64,000 bases of DNA from an uncultured Clostridium sp. Lineage in GTDB: Bacteria > Bacillota > Clostridia > TANB77 > CAG-508. The stretch spans positions 174,480 through 238,479 of the forward strand of contig CAOKFZ010000001.1 of the NCBI GenBank assembly GCA_948467875.1, read 5' to 3'. The notes under the pieces were generated by a model. The model did not search any database and had not been told where the DNA came from. It saw only the letters and a list, made by a program, of their open reading frames with translations. Shown piece after piece: positions 17,757-26,922 of the stretch; within the stretch, counting starts at the first letter, position 1, and each line of letters opens with the position of its first letter. The position numbers and the translations under genes were made by a program.

Positions 17757-18617
17757 ATGATAAAAAAATTAAGTAGTGGAAAAGTCCGCGAAATTTATGA
17801 AATTGATGGAGACAAATTATTACTTATGACAACTGACCGAATTTCTGCTTTTGACTATATCTTGCCTACTCTTGTTCCAAACAAAGGAAAAATTTTGACA
17901 CAAATTTCTCGATTTTGGTTTGATTTTGTAAAAGACATTATTCCAAATCACATTTTATCAACAAGACTAACCGATTTTCCAGAAGAATTCCAAAGACCCG
18001 AAAATGATGGCAGATGTATGCTTGTCAAAAAGCTAAACATGCTTCCCATTGAATGTATTGTCAGAGGCTACATCACAGGTTCTGGTTGGAAAAGTTATCA
18101 AGCAAATGGCACCGTTTGTGGAATAAAATTGCCTGATGGTTTACAAGAATCTCAAAAATTGCCAGAAGCAATTTTTACACCTTCCACCAAAGCCGCTGTC
18201 GGCGACCATGACGAAAATATTTCTTTTGAACAAGCCACTGAAATCATTGGCTTAGAATTAGCCGAAAAATTACGCACAAAATCTCTTGAGATTTACAACA
18301 AATGCGCTGAATACGCCGCTACTAAAGGCGTTATCATCGCAGACACAAAATTTGAATTTGGCTTAGACGAAAATGGCGAATTAATCTTAGCTGACGAAGT
18401 TTTTACACCTGATTCAAGTCGATTTTGGCCTGCTTCAGATTACAAAATTGGGCAATCTCAAAAAAGTTTTGATAAGCAATACTTGAGAGATTGGATCAAA
18501 TCAACTGGCTACCAACCTGAAAACAGAGAACCAATTCCACAAGACGTGATTGATACTACCTCACAAAAATACATCGAGGCTTATGAATTAATCACTGGAA
18601 AAAAATTTGAAAAATAA
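17757..18617 (+). CDS. purC: SAICAR synthetase PurC
   Basis: 286 residues. PurC joins CAIR with aspartate using ATP. It starts MIKKLSSGKVREIYEIDG, with DRISAFDYILPTLVPNKGKILTQ near residue 30, IECIVRGYITGSGWKSYQ near 95 and DTKFEFGLDENGELILADEVFTPDSSRFWP near 195. It has the longer form shared with eukaryotic-type PurC, ending in an extended C-terminal helix. It lies 21 bp after purE and overlaps the region before purN. Confidence 0.97.
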   Translation: MIKKLSSGKVREIYEIDGDKLLLMTTDRISAFDYILPTLVPNKGKILTQISRFWFDFVKDIIPNHILSTRLTDFPEEFQRPENDGRCMLVKKLNMLPIECIVRGYITGSGWKSYQANGTVCGIKLPDGLQESQKLPEAIFTPSTKAAVGDHDENISFEQATEIIGLELAEKLRTKSLEIYNKCAEYAATKGVIIADTKFEFGLDENGELILADEVFTPDSSRFWPASDYKIGQSQKSFDKQYLRDWIKSTGYQPENREPIPQDVIDTTSQKYIEAYELITGKKFEK

Positions 18618-18627
18618 GGAAAAAATT

Positions 18628-19203
18628 ATGTATCATTTAGTTGTTTTTGCCTCCGGTGGAGGCACCACTTTGCAAGCAATTATTCATGCTATTGATAAGC
18701 AGGAATTAACAAACTGCAAAATTAATTTAGTTGTTTCTAACGCGGCAGATTGCCCTGCTTTAGAACGTGCCAAAAAATCTGGTATCGAGACTTATGTTAT
18801 CCAAAACAAAAAAACACATGAAATCGATGCCGAATTGGAAGACGTACTTGCTAAATATCCAATTGACCTGATTGTTTTAGCAGGTTATTTAAAAAAAATT
18901 GGCCCAAAATTAGTCGAAAAGTACACAATTATCAACACACATCCTTCCCTTATTCCAAAATTTTGTGGAAAAGGTATGTATGGCATGAAAGTGCATGAAG
19001 CAGTTGTGGCAGCTCATGAAAAAGTCAGTGGCGCAACTGTGCACTATGTCAACAATCACTATGACGAAGGAAATATTATTTCTCAAACTAAAATCGACGT
19101 TTTGCCACTTGACACAGCAGACGACGTTGCAGAAAAAGTAAAAGCCGCTGAAAAAATTCAGCTCATTAAAGTAATCAAAAAATTAAGTGAACAAAACAAA
19201 TAA
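18628..19203 (+). CDS. purN: Phosphoribosylglycinamide formyltransferase
   Basis: 191 residues. PurN transfers a formyl group from 10-formyl-THF to GAR. It starts MYHLVVFASGGGTTLQAII; the catalytic centre is in IINTHPSLIPKFCGKGMYGMKVHEAVV with the conserved Asn-His, and NHYDEGNIISQTKIDV holds the catalytic Asp. The start at 18628 follows AAGGAAAAAATT; an in-frame ATG at 18607 lies within purC and is less likely. Last gene of the purine operon. Confidence 0.95.
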   Translation: MYHLVVFASGGGTTLQAIIHAIDKQELTNCKINLVVSNAADCPALERAKKSGIETYVIQNKKTHEIDAELEDVLAKYPIDLIVLAGYLKKIGPKLVEKYTIINTHPSLIPKFCGKGMYGMKVHEAVVAAHEKVSGATVHYVNNHYDEGNIISQTKIDVLPLDTADDVAEKVKAAEKIQLIKVIKKLSEQNK

Positions 19204-19235
19204 AAATTCACATATTTTTCACAATTCTACCATAA

Positions 19236-19259
19236 AAGAGACACCTTTCTGTGTCTCTT
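19236..19259 (+). terminator. Hairpin terminator after purN
   Basis: AAGAGACAC (19236-19244) pairs perfectly with GTGTCTCTT (19251-19259). The T tract after it is short. Confidence 0.6.
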
Positions 19260-19314
19260 CTGTGATTTGTTAAATTCCAAGCTGTGCCCTATTATACTAA
19301 AAGAATACTTATTA

Positions 19315-19863
19315 TTAGAAATTATTCAACTGTAATAAAATTCCTGAACCAGATTTTACTAAATAACCATAGGTCCACTCATTGTCTGGAAGCTCCATCT
19401 CTTCATCTACCTCTGTAATTGAAATTAAGCAACTCTCCATACAACTATGCTTATCTGTAAATACCTGTTTACCATAGCCAAATCCTAAATATCGAATTGC
19501 AGCATCCCACATTAAGACTTCTGTAAAACATTTCGTCTTATTACTTAATTTTAATTGAGCAATGTTGATAGAACCAGCTTCCTTTCTCCTTCTATTCCAT
19601 ATCAAACCAACCGTTCCAAAAAATTCAATATTATCTCCTTCTTTTAAATATTGTGCCTGTTTTACTTTTGTATAATAATAGCTCTTTATTAATATTTGAT
19701 TATCTAATCTCATATCAAAAGTCCAATACTCGTTCTCATCCATTCTTTCGTAATTCACATTTGTGACTATTCCTACTCCATGAATAAAGATGTAAGAAGC
19801 TTTGTCTTTCCTATGAATTAAATCTTCAGCAATCTCCCGTGCTGGTTTTAACATATTAGCCAT
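19315..19863 (-). CDS. Orphan soluble protein, unknown; in-frame CGG at codon 9
   Basis: 182 residues, no membrane segment or signal. The N-terminal half reads like an OB or SH3-like beta barrel (ASYIFIHGVGIVTNVNYER, then QAQYLKEGDNIEFFGTVGLIW). I do not recognise a family. It has a consensus promoter (19924-19952) and an excellent GGGAGG site, so it should be transcribed. Codon 9 is CGG (19839). Read as arginine it gives KPAREIAEDLI, consistent with the helical start. With the +1 skip the frame would end after about 15 residues. It therefore behaves differently from the core genes and may be a recent arrival. Confidence 0.6.
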   Translation of the reverse strand: MANMLKPAREIAEDLIHRKDKASYIFIHGVGIVTNVNYERMDENEYWTFDMRLDNQILIKSYYYTKVKQAQYLKEGDNIEFFGTVGLIWNRRRKEAGSINIAQLKLSNKTKCFTEVLMWDAAIRYLGFGYGKQVFTDKHSCMESCLISITEVDEEMELPDNEWTYGYLVKSGSGILLQLNNF

Positions 19864-19923
19864 AATTTAACCTCCCTTTTCATTTTCAACTAAAAATGAT
19901 GTCACTAAATATCTTCTAATTAT

Positions 19924-19952
19924 ATTATATCACATTTACATAAAATTGTCAA
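19924..19952 (-). promoter_or_regulatory. Consensus sigma-A promoter of the orphan at 19315
   Basis: TTGACA (19952-19947), 17-bp spacer, TATAAT (19929-19924). The promoter and next bases (GATATAATATAATTA) match those of the orphan at 58189 almost base for base. Confidence 0.85.
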
Positions 19953-20029
19953 GTTTTTACAAAAAACACCAGAACATCCCCATATAAACTGTCAAAATAA
20001 AACGAAACTCTTATAACTTCCTCAATCTC

Positions 20030-20058
20030 TTGTCTTTTCTGCTCATTTATGATAAAAT
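20030..20058 (+). promoter_or_regulatory. Promoter of uvrB
   Basis: TTGTCT (20030-20035), 17-bp spacer, TAAAAT (20053-20058). The roughly 90-nt leader holds complementary pieces (ACCTAGT near 20089 with ACTAGGT near 20132). I see no clostridial LexA box. Confidence 0.55.
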
Positions 20059-20152
20059 ATAGTGAAATGTTTATTATTGTTTAATATTACCTAGTATAGA
20101 AAATATAAGTTTGTGATCCAATTCGTATTTTACTAGGTCACAAGGAGGAAAT

Positions 20153-22115
20153 ATGTTCAAATTACATTCAGATTACAAGCCAACTGGCGACCAACCAAAA
20201 GCAATTGAATATTTATCAAACGGCATTCAAGAAGGCAAGAAATTCCAGACGCTTCTTGGCGTTACAGGCTCTCGGAAAAACTTTTACCATGGCAAATATT
20301 ATCGAAAAAGTGCAAAAACCAACACTCGTTTTAGCCCACAATAAAACCTTAGCTGGACAACTTTATTCCGAATTCAAGGAATTTTTTCCAGAAAATCGCG
20401 TGGAATATTTTGTGTCATACTACGACTATTACCAGCCCGAAGCCTACATCGCCTCTTCTGACACCTACATCGAAAAGGACTCTTCCATCAATGACGAAAT
20501 CGAAAAATTGCGCCATTCCGCAACTGCTTCCCTTTTCGAAAGCAAAGATGTCATCATCGTTGCCTCTGTTTCTTGCATTTACGGCTTGGGCGACCCAATC
20601 GATTACGAAAATATGATTGTTTCCCTTCGCCCCAACATGAAAAAATCGCGCAACGAAATCATGAAAAAACTTGTCAACATTCAATATGTCAGAAATGAAA
20701 TGGACTTCAAGCGCGGCACTTTTCGCGCCAAAGGTGACATCCTCGAAATCTATCCAGCCAACCAAGAAGAAAGCGCGATTCGTGTCGAATTTTGGGGAGA
20801 CGAAATCGAAAAAATCTCTGAAATCAATCCATTAACTGGAAAACCAATCGCCACACGTGAGCATGTTCTCATCGTTCCAAATTCACATTACGTTACCAGT
20901 CGTGAAAAGTTGGACAACGCTTTTACCACCATTGAAGCCGAACTTGAAGAGCGCGTGCAATATTTCAAAGAAAATAACAAATTAATTGAAGCACAAAGAA
21001 TTGAAGAGCGCACCAATTTTGACATGGAAATGCTCAAAGAAACTGGGTTTTGCCAAGGCATCGAAAATTACTCAAGGCACATTAGCGGGCGCGAAGCTGG
21101 GAGCCCTCCTTACACGCTATTCGACTATTTCCCTGACGATTTTTTGTTATTCATCGACGAATCTCATGCCACCATTCCGCAAGTTCGCGCTATGCACAAT
21201 GGCGACCACGCCCGCAAAGAAGCCCTTGTCAATTACGGCTTCAGGCTTCCTTCGGCTTTTGACAATCGTCCTCTTAAATTTGGCGAATTCGAGGAACGCA
21301 TTCATCAAGTCGTATTCGTTAGCGCCACACCCGCAGATTATGAAAACGACCATTCCAAAGAAAACGTAGTCGAGCAAATCATTCGTCCTACTGGGCTTTT
21401 GGACCCAAAAATTGAAGTCAAACCAACCGAAAATCAAATCGATGATTTAATTGAACAAATCCAAACTCAACTCGAAAAAGGCGACCGCACACTTGTTACC
21501 ACTTTAACCAAAAAAATGGCAGAAGATTTGACAGCCTACTTAATCAGCGCAGGACTTCGCGTCAAATACATGCACTCTGACACCAAAGCACTCGAACGTA
21601 TGGAAATCATTCGCGATTTGCGCATTGGCGAATTTGATGTTTTAGTTGGTATCAATCTTTTGCGTGAAGGTTTGGATATTCCTGAAGTTTCGCTTGTCGC
21701 TATTTTAGATGCTGACAAAGAAGGATTTCTACGTTCTGAGCGTGCTCTGATTCAAACCATTGGACGTGCCGCCAGAAACACCGAAGGTCGTGTCATTATG
21801 TACGCAGACGAATTAACAGAAAGCATGGAAAAAGCCTTAACAGAAACAAACAGACGTCGTAAAATTCAAGAAGAATACAATTATGCTCATGGCATTACCC
21901 CACAAACCATTCGCAAATCTGTGCGAGACACCATCAAAGCGACCATTGTAGAAGATATTCAAAGCAAATATGAAATTGATGAAAATGAAAGTATTGAAGA
22001 TATTATTTCAAAATTAACAGACGAAATGTTAAAATATGCAAAAAATATGGAATTTGAAAAAGCAGCTGAACTGCGTGACAAAATCAAAGAATTAGAAAAA
22101 TATAATGAAAATTAA
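20153..22115 (+). CDS. uvrB: UvrABC excision nuclease subunit B, read through a CGGA +1 site
   Basis: UvrB verifies DNA damage and recruits UvrC in nucleotide excision repair. Codons 1-40 give [20 protein letters not shown] and LLGVTGS. CGGAAAAACT then interrupts Walker A. Skipping C20273 gives [17 protein letters not shown] and the rest follows: the beta-hairpin [10 protein letters not shown], the DESHATIPQ box, [10 protein letters not shown], motif [26 protein letters not shown] and TIGRAARN. The C-terminal UVR domain is [19 protein letters not shown]. The total is 653 residues, normal for UvrB. A downstream ATG at 20205 in the other frame is not a real start because the first 40 codons are canonical UvrB. 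Confidence 0.96.
20273..20276 (+). other. CGGA +1 frameshift site in uvrB (Walker A)
   Basis: Codon 41 is CGG after TCT. Skipping its C gives G-S-G-K-T; otherwise the frame ends at 20344 after 63 codons. Confidence 0.92.
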
Positions 22116-22150
22116 AAGGGCTGTAAAAAACAATAGCCCTTTTTTCTTTT
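22114..22150 (+). terminator. Rho-independent terminator after uvrB
   Basis: AAAAGGGCT (22114-22122) pairs with AGCCCTTTT (22135-22143), followed by TTCTTTTTT. Confidence 0.9.
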
Positions 22151-22242
22151 TTATACTGCGCCCGTTTTCTTAACATACCCCTTTTTGATGTAAGGTTTAG
22201 CTTGCATTTTGTCAACTAGACTTTACATTCTGTCAACTAAAA

Positions 22243-23367
22243 TTAACATTTGTCTAATTCTGCCATAATTTTTTCTTTGTCCATATTTTGCCCAATGAAA
22301 ACTAATTTAATTAAACGGTCCCCATATGTTTCGTCCCAATCTTGCTTAATAATTGGGTTTTGCGCAATGATTACTTTTTGTTCTTCCTCAGGCAAACTTG
22401 CCACCCATTGTCCTCCCTCATAGGCTTGAACTTGTTTTCCAGATTGCTCAAAAACATACGAAGTTTCTGGCTCATCCGCAAACCAAAACACACCTTTGCA
22501 GCGAATGATATTGTTTGGAAAATTAACAGCAAATTTATCAAATTTTTCTTTATCAAAAGGCGCCCTTCTAAAATACACAAAACTTCCAATTCCATATTCC
22601 TCAGTCTCGCCTTCCTCTTCTTCTTCGTTGTCATCACGATTTAATTCCTCAATCCAACCTGCTGACATGGATGCTTCCTCAAAATCAAAGGCATTGGTAT
22701 TTAAAATTTTGCTGGTTTCCACTTTGCCATAATTTGTCTCAATGATTTCTGCTTTTGGCTGCAATTTGCGAATGATTACTTTGACTTTGTTTAACTCTTC
22801 TTCTGACAATTCATCCACTTTATTTAAGACAATTTTGGTACAAAACTCGATTTGTTGAATTAATAAATTTTCAATATCTTCGTCTTCAATGTCTTCCTTT
22901 ACTAAACTATCGCCACACCCAAATTCGTCTCGCAAACGCAAGCTATCAACCACTGTTACCACATTGTCTAAACGACAAATTTTCGGTAAACCATATTGTT
23001 CTGTTTGCTCTGAGAGCACTGTTATCGTTTGTGCAATTGGCAACGGTTCGCACACGCCACTTGCTTCAATCAAAATATAGTCAAACTTTCTCGTTTTGAT
23101 GATGTCTACAATTTGCTGCATCAAATCCACTTTTAAGGTACAACAAATGCAGCCATTTTGAAGTGGCACAAGGCTTGCATCTTCCTCTTGCACTATGCCA
23201 CCTTTTGCAATCAACTCGCTATCAATGTTAACTTCTCCAATATCGTTTACAATAACAGCAACTTTGTAACCTTCTTGATTGTTTAAAATGTAATTGATAA
23301 GCGTCGTTTTTCCAGCGCCCAAATAGCCTGTCAATAACGTAATTGGCACGATTTTCGTTTCCTTCAT
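22243..23367 (-). CDS. COG0523 GTPase (CobW/ZigA-type metallochaperone)
   Basis: 374 residues. The G3E P-loop GYLGAGKTTLIN is at residue 14, the metal site GCICCTLKVD at 72 (CxCC type), EASGVCEPLPIAQT near 100 and NKVDEL near 180. The C-terminal CobW domain begins around 265 (GSFVYFRRAPFDKEKF) and ends FIGQNMDKEKIMAELD. Such GTPases load metals, often zinc, into client enzymes in the cytoplasm. An acidic stretch of Glu and Asp sits near residues 245-258. It overlaps the upstream kinase gene by 4 bp (ATGA). No zur-type site is evident. Confidence 0.9.
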   Translation of the reverse strand: MKETKIVPITLLTGYLGAGKTTLINYILNNQEGYKVAVIVNDIGEVNIDSELIAKGGIVQEEDASLVPLQNGCICCTLKVDLMQQIVDIIKTRKFDYILIEASGVCEPLPIAQTITVLSEQTEQYGLPKICRLDNVVTVVDSLRLRDEFGCGDSLVKEDIEDEDIENLLIQQIEFCTKIVLNKVDELSEEELNKVKVIIRKLQPKAEIIETNYGKVETSKILNTNAFDFEEASMSAGWIEELNRDDNEEEEEGETEEYGIGSFVYFRRAPFDKEKFDKFAVNFPNNIIRCKGVFWFADEPETSYVFEQSGKQVQAYEGGQWVASLPEEEQKVIIAQNPIIKQDWDETYGDRLIKLVFIGQNMDKEKIMAELDKC

Positions 23368-24272
23368 TTATTTTTCCTCCTTTTTGGGATAAGATAATTC
23401 ATTTTTTTGGGCAAATTTAAGATTTCTACATTTTTGACGTTTCCGCTGCATTCGCCGTCAATGGACCACACTGTTTCTTTTTCACTTTCTATTTTCAAAT
23501 CCGATGTTTTAAAATAATAGACATCTTTGTCCTGCAAATGCCCTGTTGTCACTTTAATGGCTAGTTTCAAAGTTTGGAAAACAGTCTTTGGCTTTTTGAC
23601 AAAAATCACTTCAAATTCGCCATCTGCCAAATCTATTTTTTCGTTTTTGAAAATTCCAAATCCGCCGACATATTTTGAATTACTAACACTCCCATAAATA
23701 AAATCGTCTTCTATTATATTACTTTTTGTCAAAAGTTTCAAGTGGTATGTTTCATGAAAAAAAAGTTCCTTCACGCCCAGACACAAATAAGCCATTCGTC
23801 CAAATTTATTTTTCATGCTTGTTTTCGTGCTATACGAAGCCTTAGAAAACACGCCAATAGATGCCACATAATTGAAAAACAAGTGATTGAATTTTCCGAC
23901 ATCTACTTCTTTCTCTTCGTATTTTTTTATATTCTCAGAAATGTCTAGCGGATTGTTTCTCACAATTCCAAGGCTTTTGGAAAAATCATTTGTAGTCCCC
24001 AATGCCACATACCCAACTGGAACTTTTCTGTTTTGTTCGCATAAACCTTGCGTGGCTTGATTTAACGTTCCATCACCGCCACAAACAATTAATTTGTCAA
24101 AAGTTTTTTCATAATCTTGAATGATATTGGTCGCATTCTTTTCCAAACTTGTATATTTCACGTCCACTTCGTAATCCAATTTTTGCAATTTTTCCACCAT
24201 TTTCGTAATGTGTTTTTTCATTTTGCCACGACCAGCTTTGCAATTTGCAATGATTAATATTTTTTTCTTCAT
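23364..24272 (-). CDS. Diacylglycerol/lipid kinase of the DagK/YegS family
   Basis: 302 residues. The NAD kinase-like catalytic domain has KLIVCGGDGTLNQATQGL near residue 60 and GYVALGTTNDFSKSLGI near 90, the nucleotide and substrate motifs. The C-terminal beta-sandwich ends VWSIDGECSGNVKNVEI. It phosphorylates diacylglycerol or related lipids, recycling the glycerol lipid left by lipoteichoic acid synthesis. That fits the LtaS-type gene in this window, though they are far apart. It follows spoIID by about 90 bp and is translationally coupled to the COG0523 gene. Confidence 0.88.
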   Translation of the reverse strand: MKKKILIIANCKAGRGKMKKHITKMVEKLQKLDYEVDVKYTSLEKNATNIIQDYEKTFDKLIVCGGDGTLNQATQGLCEQNRKVPVGYVALGTTNDFSKSLGIVRNNPLDISENIKKYEEKEVDVGKFNHLFFNYVASIGVFSKASYSTKTSMKNKFGRMAYLCLGVKELFFHETYHLKLLTKSNIIEDDFIYGSVSNSKYVGGFGIFKNEKIDLADGEFEVIFVKKPKTVFQTLKLAIKVTTGHLQDKDVYYFKTSDLKIESEKETVWSIDGECSGNVKNVEILNLPKKMNYLIPKRRKNK

Positions 24273-24365
24273 TAAAAAATCGCTTCCTTTGTATTATCGT
24301 ATCACAAAATGGGCAAACAAACAAGTCTGTTGCTATAATTTTTTCTAACAAATGACCACACCTAT

Positions 24366-25343
24366 TTATTTAATCTCCACATCTTTATAATAATAACGAA
24401 TAATGTCTGGATAGGTCATGCCTTGCTTTGCCAGCGCGTCACTGCCATTTTGACTCAAGCCCACACCATGACCATATCCAATGACCTTAAATTTCACGAC
24501 ATTTCCACTGATTTCAAACTCAAATTTGGCTGATTTGAGCCCGAAAATCGTTCTTGCTTCGATGCCCGACAAGCTCACATTCCCAATTTTCATGGTTTTC
24601 ACTCTTCCACTTTCTGTTAAATCTAAAATTTGAATACAATTGATTTCCTCAAAATTGATTTGAAAATTTGGATATTTTTCTAACATTTTTTGAATTAATT
24701 CATCCTTGGAAATTTCTGTCTCAGAAGCATAGCCGTTATACGCCTCTTCCCCAGAAGTTGCAACCACTTGCAAATACGGATAACTACCACCCCAAACATT
24801 GACTGGCAATTCTGTCATCCCACCACTGTTGCTGTGGAAAAATGCGTTAATCGGCTGTCCTTGATACGTCACATATCTACCACTTGTGGAATCCACTGAA
24901 TCCACAATTTTATTCCAATATTCCTCCCTTTTGCCTTCTTCCCAGCGCGCCAAACGATTTTCCTTGGAAATCCAAGCTTGGCAACAAAGCGAACTGTCAC
25001 AAATATCGGCATTTTCATGTTTACTGCCATTTACAATTTTATAAATCGTATACGTTCTTGCCACAACTGCTTGTGCGCGCAAAGCCTCCAATTCGTAACT
25101 GGCAGGCATTTCAGCAGATACGACACCATATAAATACGTATCAAACTCTACTTCCTCAACTTGCCCTGTTTCTTGATGCAATAATTTAATGATACTTAAA
25201 TCACCATAATTAGCTTTTTCGTATTCCACTGGCACCTCCTCGGTGGACGTTTCCTCGGTTGGCTTAAAATTATCCGTAAAAACAATCGGCATTGTAATCA
25301 TCAAAATAATCACAAACACAAAATATAATAAAATTTTTTTCAA
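24366..25343 (-). CDS. spoIID: Stage II sporulation protein D
   Basis: 325 residues with an N-terminal membrane anchor (residues 4-24) and a large outside domain. SpoIID is a lytic transglycosylase that cuts septal peptidoglycan so the mother cell can engulf the forespore. Seen are the conserved LYGVVSAEMPASYELEALRAQAVVARTY near residue 68 (catalytic Glu in SAEMPAS) and GHGVGLSQNGSDALAKQG near the end. The last two Cys-containing turns (ICDSSLCCQAW) match clostridial homologues. Its ATG overlaps the sigF stop (ATGA), which is unusual; elsewhere spoIID is a mother-cell gene. Confidence 0.94.
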   Translation of the reverse strand: MKKILLYFVFVIILMITMPIVFTDNFKPTEETSTEEVPVEYEKANYGDLSIIKLLHQETGQVEEVEFDTYLYGVVSAEMPASYELEALRAQAVVARTYTIYKIVNGSKHENADICDSSLCCQAWISKENRLARWEEGKREEYWNKIVDSVDSTSGRYVTYQGQPINAFFHSNSGGMTELPVNVWGGSYPYLQVVATSGEEAYNGYASETEISKDELIQKMLEKYPNFQINFEEINCIQILDLTESGRVKTMKIGNVSLSGIEARTIFGLKSAKFEFEISGNVVKFKVIGYGHGVGLSQNGSDALAKQGMTYPDIIRYYYKDVEIK

Positions 25344-25957
25344 ATCATCGCCTCTCCTCGTACAAGTTCCTGTTTTAATTCTCGCAATAATCGCCTTTCA
25401 ATTCTGGAAACTTGCACCTGCGAAATTCCCAAAATTCCAGCCACTTCTGTTTGCGTTTTTTCTTTAAAGTAGCGCAATTCTATAATTTCCTTCTCTCTTA
25501 TCTTTAAATGCTCCAACAAACTAGAAATCAACACTTTGTTAATCACTTCTTCTTCATTGCTGCTCTTCTCTAAAGTCATTCTCTCCTGTTTTTCACAATC
25601 GCTGTCTTCATAAATATATTGATTAATGGACTCCATTTTAACACGGAAACCCGCTTCTTTTATTTGCCTACTGATTTTAATAATGCCATCATCTCGAATA
25701 AATTTTTTGATTTCTCCAAAAATATATCTGACTGCATAGGTCGAAAGTTCCACTTTGTAATCAAAATCAAAACGCCTGACAGCTTTGATAAAACCAATAC
25801 ACGCAATTTGATATAAATCATCTGGCTCAATTTGACGATACCAAAATCGTCTTACAACGCTCCAAATTAACCCATTATTTTCTTCAATCAATTTGGCTAA
25901 ACTTTCCTCGTCTCCTTTTTGTGCTCTCACAATAAGCGCTCTATCTTGATCATACAT
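25340..25957 (-). CDS. sigF: RNA polymerase sigma factor SigF
   Basis: 205 residues, a short sporulation sigma factor. Region 2 holds LIEENNGLIWSVVRRFWYRQIEPDDLYQIACIGFIKAVRRFDF and STYAVRYIFGEIKKFIRDDG. Region 4 ends REKEIIELRYFKEKTQTEVAGILGISQVQVSRIERRLL. The position after spoIIAA-spoIIAB identifies it as sigma-F, the first forespore-specific factor, held inactive by SpoIIAB. I use ATG 25957, since the GGAGG site lies inside the extra codons of the longer frame (25972). Confidence 0.95.
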   Translation of the reverse strand: MYDQDRALIVRAQKGDEESLAKLIEENNGLIWSVVRRFWYRQIEPDDLYQIACIGFIKAVRRFDFDYKVELSTYAVRYIFGEIKKFIRDDGIIKISRQIKEAGFRVKMESINQYIYEDSDCEKQERMTLEKSSNEEEVINKVLISSLLEHLKIREKEIIELRYFKEKTQTEVAGILGISQVQVSRIERRLLRELKQELVRGEAMI

Positions 25958-26014
25958 CCAAGCCTCCTTCATCTAATAGAAATTTTTTCTCTGCAAAATT
26001 TCTTATGCTTTCTT

Positions 26015-26458
26015 CTATGTAGTCTTCGCTTTTTTGATTTTTTTGGTCATCACAATTTTGGTGCCAAGCCCAACAATTGACTCTACGGACAACTCATCCA
26101 TAAAATTTTCCATAATCGTAAATCCCATGCCAGAACGTTCCAAATTTCCTTTTGTGGTATATAGCGGCTCACGCGCTTCCTCAATATTTTCGATACCACT
26201 TCCTGTATCTGAAACTTCAATTTCAATTTCGTCTTCATACAATTTTGCCTTAATTTTAATAATCCCTTCTGCATTGTTATAACCATGGATAATGGCATTT
26301 GTAACCGCCTCTGAAACTGAAGTTTTAATATCCGCAATCTCCTCAATCGTTGGGTCCAACTGCGACGCAAACGCTGCCACGCTAATTCTGGCAAAAGCCT
26401 CATTTGCCGATTTGCTCAAAAGCTCAATTTTCATTTCATTTTTTACTTGTTTTTCCAT
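26015..26458 (-). CDS. spoIIAB: Anti-sigma F factor and kinase SpoIIAB
   Basis: 147 residues of GHKL ATPase fold. The N box is [16 protein letters not shown]; the G boxes are [14 protein letters not shown] and [18 protein letters not shown]. It binds SigF and phosphorylates SpoIIAA. It has a GGAGG site and lies 8 bp after spoIIAA. Confidence 0.96.
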   Translation of the reverse strand: MEKQVKNEMKIELLSKSANEAFARISVAAFASQLDPTIEEIADIKTSVSEAVTNAIIHGYNNAEGIIKIKAKLYEDEIEIEVSDTGSGIENIEEAREPLYTTKGNLERSGMGFTIMENFMDELSVESIVGLGTKIVMTKKIKKAKTT

Positions 26459-26466
26459 ATTTCCTC

Positions 26467-26793
26467 CTAACTAATTTTTTCTAACGAATTGACAATCGGA
26501 ATTATTTTTAAAATTCCAGCCATCTCAAAAATTCTTCTTAAATTATCACTCACATTGGTCATCTCAAACGTCCCTCCCAATGCTGTCACGCTTTTGTAGC
26601 GCCCAATCACGAGTCCAATACCGGCACTATCCATAAATACAACGCGATTAAAATCAAATACAACTCTTTTAGGCATAAATCTTTGAATTTCATAATCTGC
26701 CCTCCTTCTAATAATTTCTGAACTGTGGTGGTCCAAATCTTCGGTTATTTCAAAAACTAATAACCTGTCCTCCATAAAATGCTTTACATTCAA
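26467..26793 (-). CDS. spoIIAA: Anti-anti-sigma factor SpoIIAA
   Basis: 108 residues, STAS fold. The phosphorylated serine is in [17 protein letters not shown] (residues 49-65), the conserved DSxGxG motif. It frees SigF from SpoIIAB when unphosphorylated. The start is TTG 26793, six bases after GGAGGG; the ATG at 26775 has no such site. A sigma-H-type promoter lies upstream. Confidence 0.95.
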   Translation of the reverse strand: MNVKHFMEDRLLVFEITEDLDHHSSEIIRRRADYEIQRFMPKRVVFDFNRVVFMDSAGIGLVIGRYKSVTALGGTFEMTNVSDNLRRIFEMAGILKIIPIVNSLEKIS

Positions 26794-26823
26794 ATCTATC
26801 CCTCCTTCTCTTTTGTTAGTTTA

Positions 26824-26853
26824 ATATTCGCTACTTGTCTTCTTTTTTCCTGC
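26824..26853 (-). promoter_or_regulatory. Sigma-H type promoter of spoIIA
   Basis: GCAGGAAAA (26853-26845), 12-bp spacer, AGCGAATAT (26832-26824) fits the sigma-H consensus RnAGGAwWW-N11-12-RnnGAATww. In Bacillus the spoIIA operon is sigma-H dependent, so site and gene agree. Confidence 0.75.
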
Positions 26854-26874
26854 GGAGAATTTTGAGAAGTTATG

Positions 26875-26912
26875 TCGAAAAAAAAGAAGATTTCGACATA
26901 TTTTGAAATCTT
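26875..26912 (-). terminator. Terminator after tig
   Basis: GAAGATTT and AAATCTTC (26885-26892 and 26905-26912) form a perfect 8-bp stem, followed on the minus strand by a run of T. Confidence 0.75.
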
Positions 26913-26922
26913 CTTTTTCTTT

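Noticed and set aside
20059-20152. LexA operator before uvrB
   Set aside because: No GAAC-N4-GTTC-type site; the complementary bases here look like leader structure.
24109-24351. 80-codon ORF with a CPFC motif overlapping dagK on the minus strand
   Set aside because: It overlaps the dagK start in another frame, has no ribosome site, and its downstream half is a shadow of dagK.
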